64,000 nt of DNA, taken from Pseudomonas sp. CFBP 13711. Its GTDB lineage: Bacteria > Pseudomonadota > Gammaproteobacteria > Pseudomonadales > Pseudomonadaceae. The stretch is from assembly GCF_014842265.1 (NCBI RefSeq), contig NZ_JACYVI010000011.1, positions 1 to 64,000 on the forward strand, in the 5' to 3' direction. Made by a program: the position numbers and the translations under genes. Under the pieces are notes generated by a model that was not told the DNA's origin, made no database searches, and saw only the letters and a program-made list of their open reading frames with translations. Below, in pieces: positions 59,101-64,000 of the stretch (its first letter is position 1; each line of letters begins with the position of its first letter).

Positions 59101-60544
59101 CTACAACGCCGCTGCCCAGCAGGGTGCCGTCGGCGGCACGCACCTGAACGGTCGCGCCCGCTTCGCCGGAGCCGTTGATGCGCGTGCCGTCTGCGCTGAC
59201 CACGAGATTGCCCGGGGCATTGGGCGCGCTGGTGTCGACCGGTGGAACGTCGATGTCCGGTGCGGTCGCTTGAGACGCCGCCGAGACGTTACCGGCGGCG
59301 TCGGTCGCCGTCACGGTCAACGCCTGACCGTCGGTTTGCGCCGGACTGAGGGTGAGGCTGAAGGTGCCGTCTGCCGCTACAACGCCGCTGCGAAGCAGGG
59401 TGCCATCGGCGGCACGCACCTGAATGGTCGCGCCCGCTTCGCCGGAGCCGTTGATGCGCGTGCCGTCCGCGCTGACCACGAGATTGCCCGGGGCGTTGGG
59501 CGCGGTGGTGTCGACCGGTGGAACGTCGATGTCCGGTGCGGTCGCTTGAGACGGCGCCGAGACGTTACCGGCGGCGTCGGTTGCCGTCACGGTCAACGCC
59601 TGACCGTCGGTTTGCGCCGGACTGAGTGTGAGGCTGAAGGTGCCGTCTGCCGCTACAACGCCGCTGCCCAGCAGGGTGCCGTCGGCGGCGCGAACCTGAA
59701 TGGTCGCACCCGCTTCGCCGGTGCCGGTCAGCACGCTGCCGGTGGGGTTGACCGCCAGATTGGCCGGAGCGCCGGGAGCCGTGGTATCTGGCCCAGGCTG
59801 ATCACCGCCGGTGTCGGGCGTTGGCGCCTGGGTGGTCGGTGAAACGTTGCCTGCGGGGTCGGTGGCGCTGACCGCCAGAGGCTGGCCGCTGGTTTGCGGC
59901 GGGTTCAGGGTCACACTGAACGTCCCGTCCGGCGCCACGACACCGCTGCCGAGCAGGGCACCCGCGTTGTTGCGCACCTGAATGGTCGCGCCGGCTTCAC
60001 TGGTGCCGGTCAGCAGAGTGCCGTCTGCACTGACGAGCAAGTTGCCCGGCGCCAGGGGCGCGGAGGTGTCAGCGGGAGCACCACCGCCGCCACCCCCACC
60101 ACCGCCGCCGCCAACGCCGCCAACGCCGGCGGCGGCCGCACCGCCGGCGCCCAACAGGCCCAGCCCGGCAATCGCAAACGTAGGAGTCGAACCGCTCACT
60201 ACGCCGGCGTCGGCGATGAGCTGGTCGAGGGAATCGACTTCGTCGAATGTGAAACCGTTGAAGGACTGGGTGTCGTACTGCGCCTGCCAAAGCGTGCCGT
60301 CTTCGCCCTGGAACACCATGTCGCTGTTGGGACCGTCAGGCGCGGTGTTGAAAAAGTTGGCGACTTTGATGTGTTCGCCATTTTTCAAGTTCACCACAAG
60401 GTCTTGCCCGTTACGGGACACCGAAGCTACTTGACTGGGAGGGACGGGCATTTGAACAACGGACGGTGAATTGAGTGAAAGATCTCCCCAGGTGTTGGCA
60501 GTGAGTTCAGACGTTGCTTTGTTGGCTACAACAATATTATCCAT
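47126..60544 (-). CDS. Giant type I-secreted Big-repeat adhesin (BapA/LapF-like)
   Basis: The protein has 4,472 residues. Residues 1-125 form a BapA-prefix-like domain (NGQDLVVNLKNGEHIKVANF, FDEVDSLDQLI). A glycine/alanine linker follows at about 127-156, then about 42 bacterial Ig-like (Big_6-type) repeats of 85-94 residues from about 159 to 3790, each with G-x-G-E-x-G-A-x-V, D-G-x-F-x-V-x-L and D-A-A-G-N-x-S motifs. Repeats 2-5 are nearly identical. The C-terminus has two VCBS-like domains (NGSYVTASAG...YGTLTID; FTYQLKHPNGTTDTATL), RTX nonapeptides (GTAGNDTLDG, GGAGNDTL) and a T1SS signal ending GIHVV. It is a surface adhesin for biofilm or attachment. No LapA-type retention module was seen. 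RBS aaaggga precedes the start. Confidence 0.93.
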   Translation of the reverse strand: MDNIVVANKATSELTANTWGDLSLNSPSVVQMPVPPSQVASVSRNGQDLVVNLKNGEHIKVANFFNTAPDGPNSDMVFQGEDGTLWQAQYDTQSFNGFTFDEVDSLDQLIADAGVVSGSTPTFAIAGLGLLGAGGAAAAGVGGVGGGGGGGGGGGAPADTSAPLAPGNLLVSADGTLLTGTSEAGATIQVRNNAGALLGSGVVAPDGTFSVTLNPPQTSGQPLAVSATDPAGNVSPTTQAPTPDTGGDQPGPDTTAPGAPANLAVNPTGSVLTGTGEAGATIQVRAADGTLLGSGVVAADGTFSLTLSPAQTDGQALTVTATDAAGNVSAPSQATAPDIDVPPVDTTAPNAPGNLVVSADGTRINGSGEAGATIQVRAADGTLLRSGVVAADGTFSLTLSPAQTDGQALTVTATDAAGNVSAASQATAPDIDVPPVDTSAPNAPGNLVVSADGTRINGSGEAGATVQVRAADGTLLGSGVVAADGTFSLTLSPAQTDGQALTVTATDAAGNVSAPAQATAQDIDVPPVDTTAPNAPGNLVVSADGTRINGSGEAGATIQVRAADGTLLGSGTVGADGTFSLGLTPPQTDGQSLTVNAIDAAGNVSQPARAQAPDIDVTPPGGDVTPPDAPTGIAISGNGAIVSGRGEAGSTASVIDANGNVLGTAVVGTDGLFNITLNAPQTAGQSLQVTLTDAAGNTSPNVPLQAPDTTPPAAPSDFVLSADGLILTGRAEAGSRVLVRNASGAVIGATRAGLDGTFSVTLDTAQTNGEKLNVIATDAAGNSASAELTAADTTPPAQVTDVVISADGTQVSGKGEAGATVTLLDATGAAIGTVVVGANGTFSTTLTPPVNPGDQVQVTQTDAAGLPSPVLVVTAPDASGPATPSGLVINADGTQLTGTASAGSVVQVRDANGVLLGSATVGSNGSFTVVLNPAQANGEVLDVVAVDGQGESSVTVPVTAPDITGPSAATDLAVANNGLTLTGRGEPGSTVSVRDAQGNVIGTGVTSATGNFSVTLASAQTNGQALQVVLSDAAGNPSLATPVTAPDLDGPLQPSAISIDASGTTLTGTGEAGSTITVTDVNGNVLGTAVASANGQFSVILNSPQNNGQTLLIGASDSSGNPALPVTFVTPDTQEPAALTGVALDGAGLILTGTGEAGATVTVRDAGGNIIGTGQAGADGRFTLTLTAAQTDGQLLQVTQADSAGNQSLPVPVTAPDLSAPAPVTNLDLSANGLIVTGNGQIGATVTVKDALGATLGSAVVGSDGRFEVTLSSAQINGQALNVSQVDGSALASPTVQLQAADIQAPDAPTGLTLSANGLTLSGQGEPGATVNVRDANGTLLGTATANAVTGRFDVTLNSAQDDGQVLLVKQTDAAGNLSPAASLTAPDTTAPDAPTGITISNDGLTVSGTGVAGDTVQVRDASGTLLGSATVASNGSFALTLNPAQLDGQVLSVTQTDASTLPSPPASVTAPDITAPPAVIDLTLDGNGVLTGTTVPGGSVKILDANGILIGNATAGPDGTFTYTLQSVLRNGETVQVVATDGTNDALATPVLAPDTTRPVDVTNLAISPDGASVSGVGEPGTTVTVRGPGNVLLGTGTVGQDGAFVIGLNPPAAINTNVDVISTDAGGNASNPVTLPGPDGTQLATPSDLAVSSDGFILTGTATAGSTVNILDSNGVSLGSGRVNSLGRFSILMRFAQLNAQTLHVVATDDAGHTSVTALIVANDLTAPEAPAGLTINADGSSVTGRGEAGATVTITNSGGTVLGSGIVASNGVVTIALTPSQLDSQPLTATQVDQAGNVSQAGSIIAPDLTAPDAATGLTINNVGTVVNGLGEAGATVTIRDAAGNILATGLVNQSGQFQVTLPSAVTTGAALTVTLTDAAGNVSAGTALTTVDTTPPALPQNLLISANGRTLTGTGEAGATVKVLDASGTLLGTALVANDGTFTVTLAPAPNNGQALDISQTDPSGNVSPSANLTAPDITPPAALTQVSVNADGLTVIGRGEPGATVSVRTSGGALLSTALVAANGAFSVTLSTAQINAEVLTVTQEDPPGNVSTAVNVTSVDLTAPDSPTALLLSGSGVQLAGNAEAGSTVIVRDASGNVLGSGVAGANGVFQVTLSSPQLNGQNLSVTSTDASGNVSVPAAYQAADTTAPSAASNLAVSADGLTLGGTGEAGATVVVRDANGNALGTATVAANGSFTVGLNPAATAGSTLTVIQTDAAGNPSDAGTVVAPGNLAEPAPLNLALSADGLTLSGTANAGSTVSIRTASGVLLGTALVNGDGTFSAQLNAAQLNGESLSAIATSSDGINSLSTGYLAADVTAPGQLTDLVLNTNGVSLTGHGEVGAAVTVLGAGGVILGTGQVGVDGNFSLTLNAPQIAGQSLSVSQTDVAGNESASIALTARDLIAPNAPLALAMTPDGAVLSGTGEPGATVNVFNASGALIGSGSVLIDGTFQLTLTTPQANGELLAVTLTDAAGNTSLPADLTSVDTTAPLALTQLNISSDGATLTGRGEAGAIVTVTNNLGALLGTATVGSTGAFTLVLVPALSNAEVLTLVQRDAAGNVSPQASLTTPDFTPPEQLDNVRINAAGAVITGTGEAGATVTVRDASGTLLGSTLVLTDGTFSVTLSTPQINNQVLSVQQADPPGNVSVPATVIAPDLTPPAVATNLQFNASGSVLSGSGEAGAVVRITLADGTQVGNGTVGVDGKFLITLNQPQNDGQPVFVVLTDAATNASPAGSVASPDLTPPAAVTNVQIDNTGVVVSGRGEAGASLLITDAAGNIVGTGVVGVDGNFAVSLSVPQINGELLSVVQRDAAGNPSAGAPVTAPDTTPPALPVVTALSANGLTLTGTGEAGATVKVTSATGASLGSATVLADGTFSVALSPAQLNGEKLNLTQTDAATNVSGTVVYQVADVTDPAAVTNLSVSQDGLTLSGRGEPGASVSVSLTGASAGTPALGTAIVLADGTFSVALSTAQLNGQSLSVVQVDAALNDSAPVPVIAPDITPPAVPVFTSLTGNGTILQGTAEANSTVTVRSADGTLLGTTQTDAGGRYEVGLNPAQTNGQVISITATDAANNASAPLVYTVPDTQAPDPVSNLTISADYLLLAGRGEAGATVTVKDSLGITLGIGQVAANGTFVVGLPAGISANDVLTVGQADASGNASGTLGLTVPVTPPPNAPTNLLVSADGLTVTGSAATGTTITVYSATGVVLGTAATNAGGTFSVTLNTAQTNGESLGVTASTGAGGASLPAAVLAADSTPPAALADLAVNATGTLVTGRGEAGATVTITTSDGVTLGTALVNAGGTFGVLLSPAQANGQIVNAYQTDTAGLPSAVLPVTAPDITAPNAPVSLVLNGAGTVLSGIGEAGATVTVRSSLGVVLGTATVALDGTFNANLSAAQLNGQVLTVSQRDVAGNISVLANVTAVDTTPPAALTNVALNVAGLQVSGNGEAGATVRVTNAANIVLGTAVVNAAGGFVVSLSSAQLNGQVLSVQQVDAASNVSVVTTVNALDLQAPNAPSALLLAGNGLTLTGSGEVGATVNVFNAGGTLLGTTTVGLGGTFNVTLNAAQLDGQALTVRQVDVAGNVSAAGSLLAPDITAPGAPTAVTVNASGSVVTGTGVAGSTVTVRNALGAVLGTTTVAANGSFTVALNAAQIDNQVLSITQADAAGNVSVAASAIAPDLTPPAAPGALLVSVDGLTVSGTGEVGSTVQIKSTGGAVLGTGTVGATGQFSVTLAPAQINGETLLVSLTDIKGNLSVVANVTAPDIDVNTPVIASDNLATASVTLVPVKTTQNFADSFTTLLAGFSKAFVFTVNSGTSLDPTLTLTTASAVSLLDGVVYTLQVKNASGNWVTLDVNGNGGLIDLVALTGQGVRVNIGDLLGGDYRLVVSSTGIGVVTNVTTQLQLDVTSLTQFNGVAGAAVTGNVITNPGVDGQADVTGPDNGAVLQVLKNGSYVTASAGTTVQGLYGTLTIDASGNYSYTPNGAVTSVGKVDVFSYQLVHPNGLSDTANLYVRIDSPQATEVWSDSSLASPALLVDATNDIAVSDITLVNKEVITNSALGSFSVPLAGTGNGSWTTSVAAGTVTDLTVVVNSSNLLSLLGSMTVGLYKLNTTTNQYVLVKSYGGNALLNLGSGNYGIRFDDQTAGSYQVKISTGGVGLLSTVNASLINDATYTNQFVVSSYTPVAGNLLTDTAGGGADVLGSAYTVLNVLAAGNYVTPGYNGTTIVGTYGSLLVQADGRYTYTLTPGQTDAVIGHEDVFTYQLKHPNGTTDTATLTIDLEQAGAVVTTSFAALSTVANVDDHSALTAVATTGAELIQGTAGNDTLDGSHGGAVTLQGGAGNDTLIIADQHFASVDGGTGTDTLLWAGGDATINLGDLQSRIHNIEVLDLNHTSAVALTISLADLVSITSADNNTLIIKGGSEDTVHMTNTWVAGGAQQADGVDYTQYTPQEDPTHHLWVQNGIHVV
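58672..59788 (-). repeat. Near-identical 276-bp tandem repeats in the adhesin
   Basis: Repeats 2 to 5 of the adhesin (about residues 253-625) share almost the same DNA over units of 276 bases, including the linker DIDVPPVDTTAPNAP. Other repeats in the gene are far more diverged. This points to a recent tandem duplication. Copy number may vary between strains and may be collapsed in short-read assemblies. Confidence 0.85.
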
Positions 60545-61319
60545 GTGACAGTCCCTTTCTTCGCTTTTAGCACTACAACAACGCGGTTAATGGCGTGTCA
60601 TACCAGCCGCCCGATTCATAGAGCCAGGCGCAACTTCTTTTCTTGTTTGGGTGAAAGCCGTTTTGCACAAATTTAGAGTGGATCCATCCGATTTCAATAG
60701 GAAATTGTTTGACGATCATCTTAGGATTACAAAAATATGGCCGCAAGCTGCTGTTTTAAAAGATCTATTTTGGTAAGTCGGACAGCGCTACCGATCGTCG
60801 GCCGGTTTCGGGAAATGTTCTCAATTGGAGGTAAATGCTGGAGGCAGTAGCCTGTCGTTGACCTTGCCTAAAACATGTTTAAATCCAAGACCCCATTCTT
60901 AAACAGTGCGCGAAGGCAGGTTTACCTCGTTTGAATGTTTATCGTATTCAAACGAATTAGTTATCTTTGGCGCACCTGCGCTAATGCACCCACATCGCGT
61001 GGGTCGCCAATTAACCCGTCGTCCGGTGCCATTTAAACCCTCTCAAGCGTTAAATGCGGCTGTTGGCGGGATAAACATCTACCCCATCTGCAACGTCCCC
61101 AGCGCTATTCATATGGACATAATCAAACTGGCTAAGTACCTCTTTGGCTCGTTGTAAAGGCTGTAAAACTGAAATACTTGTTCGCGAATGTTGCAAACAC
61201 TGTAAAGTGGTGGGTCCCCACCGTACGAGGCTATTTCGCTAACCCAGGAAGCTCGCACTCCAGCCCCCCATTGCACCCACCGCTCCATCGTGTGGCGTGA
61301 ATTCAGCAGGAGTTTGCTC
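60545..61319. promoter_or_regulatory. AT-rich divergent region between adhesin and XRE regulator
   Basis: This 775-base region has no credible gene; an 83-codon frame at 60906-61157 is not supported. The adhesin promoter should lie in the AT-rich part (60660-60780). A small hairpin (acccac/gtgggt) lies at 60988-61004. Close to the XRE gene are three TGTAAA boxes (61153-61158, 61162-61167, 61201-61206) and a 14-base palindrome ggtgggtccccacc at 61209-61222, good candidates for operator sites of that regulator. Confidence 0.55.
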
Positions 61320-61811
61320 ATGGAAAAGCTTGGAACGCGTTTGAGAAAAGAACGCAAACGGCTTGGTCTGACGCAAATTGCGTTCGCCAGAATTGGCGGC
61401 GTCGAACCTAACGCCCAGGGTCACTACGAAAGTGGCCATCGATCACCCAAGGCCGATTATCTTCAGCGCGTCTGTGACGCTGGCGTTGACATGCATTACC
61501 TGTTTTCCGGCAACGCCCTGGCGGGCACTGCGGACAGACAGGGTGCGGACGAGCAGCCGTCTGCGGGCAGGGCGCTCCCCGGCAATCACCGAGAAGTAAC
61601 CATTTCAAATCGCAATGCGGTCGGTATTCTGGGCACGCTTCACCAGAGCCTCAACGACACGACGCAGGTCATCGCCGACGTTGCCATCTGTTTCAGCACG
61701 CGCCACCAGGACGCCCGCGAAGAGCAGTTCGCCGCCCAGGTCCGCGATTTTCAGGAAGACTCGCGACGCTTCATTGGCCTGGCCATGATGAAAGTCCAGC
61801 ACAGCGTCTGA
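61320..61811 (+). CDS. XRE-family transcriptional regulator
   Basis: The 163-residue protein starts at the ATG at 61320 after caggag. Residues 4-65 form a helix-turn-helix: LGTRLRKERKRLGLTQIAFA then GVEPNAQGHYESGHRSPKAD and YLQRVCDAGVDMHYLFSG. The C-terminal half is polar, ending in a helix with RDFQEDSRRFIGLAMM, without a peptidase motif. It resembles phage-type repressors found alone in Pseudomonas chromosomes. It is divergent from the adhesin and could regulate itself, the adhesin or both; the link is inferred from position. Confidence 0.82.
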   Translation: MEKLGTRLRKERKRLGLTQIAFARIGGVEPNAQGHYESGHRSPKADYLQRVCDAGVDMHYLFSGNALAGTADRQGADEQPSAGRALPGNHREVTISNRNAVGILGTLHQSLNDTTQVIADVAICFSTRHQDAREEQFAAQVRDFQEDSRRFIGLAMMKVQHSV

Positions 61812-61876
61812 TCGGCAACGTTCGTTGCCATCCTCTCAGCGGCGATAAGCGCCGCTGTTCTCTCCCCGGAACACCT

Positions 61877-63832
61877 TCACAGAACGACCGCCGCCGCAGG
61901 CGCGCTCGACGTTGAGCCGATCCACTCCAGGGTCTGCTCAAGGGGCATCGGCCGTGAGAACAGGTAGCCCTGCACCAGCGTGCAGCCCAGGGTCCGCAAT
62001 GCCTCCAGCTCCGCGTCGGTTTCAACACCCTCACTGACGCACTGCAATTCCATGTCCTGGCTCAGGGCCAGCAGCGATTTAACGATCTTGAAACTCGCGG
62101 CGTTCTGGTGAATGTCGGTGATGAACGAGCGGTCGATCTTCAGCTTGGTCAGCGGCAGGGCGTGAAGCTGGCTGAGGCTTGAATATCCGGTGCCGAAGTC
62201 GTCCAGGGAAATGCCGCAGCCCAGCTCACGGAACGCGTTGATCGCCCTTTGCGCCTGAACGAGGTCTTTGATGACCGCGGTCTCGGTGATTTCCAGGTCC
62301 AGCCGCGAGGCGTCGAAACCGCTCTGACGGATCACCTCAATCAACTGTTCAACTGCCTCCATCGACGAGCAATCGTGGGCCGACAGGTTGAAGGCGAGCC
62401 TGACATCGTCCGGCCACAACTGCGCCGCTTGCAGGGCTTTTTCAAGCAGCGGTGGCGTCAGGCGGTGGATCAGTCCAATCCGCTCGGCCACACCGATGAA
62501 GTGGCCCGGCGCGACGTTGCCCAGCTTCGGGCTCATCCACCGGGCCAGCGCTTCGAACGCCACCGTGCGCGAGGTTCGGATGTCGACGATCGGCTGGAAC
62601 ACCAGGGTGAATTCTTCAGCGACATTGGCCTGGCGCAGTCCCTGCTCGGTAAGCATGTCGCGCTTGAGGCGTTGATGCTGGCCGGGCGAGAACATGCACA
62701 GCTCGCCGGGTGTTTCGCGCTTGCTGGTGTAGAGCGCGTAGTCGGCGAACTCATAGGCCTCGGTCGAAGTGCTCGCCAGGTCCGGAAAAACCACAAGGCC
62801 CATGGAGGCGCTGATGCTGACCTGAATGTCACCGATCACGAACGGCTGGCGCATGGTGCGGCACAGCGACTGGCCTTGTTTGATCAGGTCGCTTTCATCA
62901 CCGGCCCTGACAATGATCAGCCCGAACTCATCGCCGCCCAGGCGGGCCACATGCAACTGCTCACTGGCGAACGCTCGCAATCGCTGGCCAACTTGACGCA
63001 GCAACTTGTCGCCCACGCCGTGGCCATAGGAGTCGTTGATCGGCTTGAAACCGTCCAGATCGATCATCCCCACCGCCAGTCGCGTGTCCTCGTGCCGGGC
63101 GTGGTTCAGTTCACGGTCGAGCAGGTTGAAAAACCTTCGCCTGTTGGGCAGGCCGGTGAGGCTGTCTTCGTTGGCCAGCCGTTCATTGTCATCACTGAGC
63201 TTTTCCGTGCGTATCTGCATGTTCACCAGCCGGGTGAACTCGCCGTAGTGGTTCTGCAGCACCACGATCATCGCCAGCGAGACGAGAAAGACATTGGCCG
63301 CCATCGCGGTGTACGTGGCATTGCCGGCGCTGGCGAAAAACGCCACGAAGGCGATGTTGACCACCGCCGTTGTCATCATCGCTGCAGAAGGCAGGTGCAT
63401 CAGACAGAAGATGCAGACGATCACCGTGATCGCCATGTAGAAGGCCACGTGGGACTTGGTGTACGTATCGCCGTAGGGAAACAGCAGCAGCGCCCAGATC
63501 GTGAAGCCGAACGCAATGACCACCGTCACCTGATTGGTGCGGGTCAGTTTCTTGAAGATCTGCTCGGTGGTCAGGGTCTGACTGCGGCTCTGCCACCAGA
63601 GGACCGCGCGTACGGTGCCTACCAGGGTCAGCAACAGCGGGATGTAGACGGTCAGCCACAGCGGAGCGATGCCGTAATGGGTGGCCGCGAGGGCGAGGGT
63701 GTTGATCAGCAGGATGACGTACATCATGGGCAACTGTCTGGACAGCGCAATGTATTGCGCTTCCATCAGTCGCGTGTTGTCTCGCTGGACGCAGATCAGC
63801 GTTTTCAGTCGATCAAAAGACGGGAATTTCAT
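61877..63832 (-). CDS. Membrane GGDEF-EAL cyclic-di-GMP enzyme
   Basis: The 651-residue protein starts at the ATG at 63832 (MKFPSFDRLKT). About six to seven membrane helices occupy 35-225, forming a MASE-like sensor. The GGDEF domain (about 235-385) has intact LGGDEFGLII near 296. The EAL domain (about 400-640) has FEALARW near 425, LEITETAVI, LDDFGTGYSSL and LKIDRSFITD, so both synthesis and hydrolysis are chemically possible. It lies 65 bases past the converging XRE gene. Cyclic-di-GMP typically governs adhesin display, making a link to the neighbouring adhesin plausible but unproven. Confidence 0.9.
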   Translation of the reverse strand: MKFPSFDRLKTLICVQRDNTRLMEAQYIALSRQLPMMYVILLINTLALAATHYGIAPLWLTVYIPLLLTLVGTVRAVLWWQSRSQTLTTEQIFKKLTRTNQVTVVIAFGFTIWALLLFPYGDTYTKSHVAFYMAITVIVCIFCLMHLPSAAMMTTAVVNIAFVAFFASAGNATYTAMAANVFLVSLAMIVVLQNHYGEFTRLVNMQIRTEKLSDDNERLANEDSLTGLPNRRRFFNLLDRELNHARHEDTRLAVGMIDLDGFKPINDSYGHGVGDKLLRQVGQRLRAFASEQLHVARLGGDEFGLIIVRAGDESDLIKQGQSLCRTMRQPFVIGDIQVSISASMGLVVFPDLASTSTEAYEFADYALYTSKRETPGELCMFSPGQHQRLKRDMLTEQGLRQANVAEEFTLVFQPIVDIRTSRTVAFEALARWMSPKLGNVAPGHFIGVAERIGLIHRLTPPLLEKALQAAQLWPDDVRLAFNLSAHDCSSMEAVEQLIEVIRQSGFDASRLDLEITETAVIKDLVQAQRAINAFRELGCGISLDDFGTGYSSLSQLHALPLTKLKIDRSFITDIHQNAASFKIVKSLLALSQDMELQCVSEGVETDAELEALRTLGCTLVQGYLFSRPMPLEQTLEWIGSTSSAPAAAVVL

Positions 63833-64000
63833 GACTAGGAACCTAACGCGCGCAAAAGAAAAAACGGCGAACCCCACAACTTGCAGCGCTGCAGAACGTT
63901 ATGACTGTTAGAGGATATCGGCGGCAGGGTTGGTTTCTATAGCCATTGCAGCGCTTGAGACGCCGAGCGCTCTGGCTCGCTGGCGTTGTGCAAAAAAATG

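Noticed and set aside
47126..60544. LapA-type LapG cleavage site in the Ala/Gly linker (GGAAAAGVGG)
   Set aside because: An AAAAG string exists, but the LapA retention-module context and a LapG gene are absent, so a cut site cannot be supported.
60906..61157. 83-codon plus-strand frame in the adhesin upstream region
   Set aside because: GTG start without RBS, odd composition, and it covers likely regulatory DNA.
61877..63832. LapD identity for the GGDEF-EAL protein
   Set aside because: LapD has a periplasmic domain with HAMP and degenerate catalytic motifs; this protein has a multi-helix membrane domain and intact GGDEF and EAL motifs.

Overview
The window reads as chromosomal DNA of a Pseudomonas. 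The reasons are high GC with G/C-ending codons, a Pseudomonas-type type VI secretion (T6SS) core, a bphO-bphP phytochrome pair, and several clusters of one REP-family palindrome (core ccggcttcagccggga and its tta variant) of the kind Pseudomonas genomes carry in intergenic DNA. A plant- or soil-associated species is likely, but species cannot be fixed from sequence alone. No tRNA, rRNA, CRISPR array, insertion sequence or prophage was seen.

Layout. (1) 1-15003: the right-hand part of a T6SS locus. It starts inside a modular GH19-like effector, followed by two related periplasmic putative immunity proteins, a PAAR tip protein, an unknown membrane protein, tssM, tssA, tssF, tssG, tssJ, tssE and a VasL-like ImpA-N protein. 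Sheath, Hcp, VgrG, ClpV, TssK and TssL genes are not in the window and are presumably to the left. (2) 15157-23257: signalling genes: bphO-bphP, an MdtG-like MFS exporter, a sensor kinase without a regulator, and a double-domain KaiC-like ATPase with a single-domain response regulator. (3) 23378-36005: transport and redox genes that look tied to organosulfur or amino-acid scavenging. They include a sulfonate-type binding protein upstream of an EhuBCDA-type ABC system, msrA, a GlxA-type AraC regulator, a soluble sensor kinase, an NtaA/DszA-type FMN monooxygenase and a second polar-amino-acid ABC operon divergent from it. (4) 36064-41151: a cupin, an Old Yellow Enzyme reductase with a NemR-like operator, a repeat-filled gap, a HAD phosphatase and proP. 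(5) 41494-60544: a 4,472-residue Big-repeat adhesin of the BapA/LapF kind with its own TolC, ABC and HlyD type I secretion genes, abutted tail-to-tail by a trypsin-like lipoprotein. (6) 61320-63832: an XRE regulator and a membrane GGDEF-EAL protein.

How they fit. The T6SS genes form one tightly overlapping operon-like run. The adhesin, outer-membrane channel, ABC pump and membrane-fusion protein lie in that order on one strand and should make a complete export pathway. The lipoprotein protease beside them is a candidate surface or periplasmic processing enzyme. The most interesting observations are the duplicated immunity gene that carries an in-frame remnant of an effector C-terminus, the protease/adhesin pairing, the recently amplified adhesin repeats, and the paired hairpins between the adhesin and its exporter genes.
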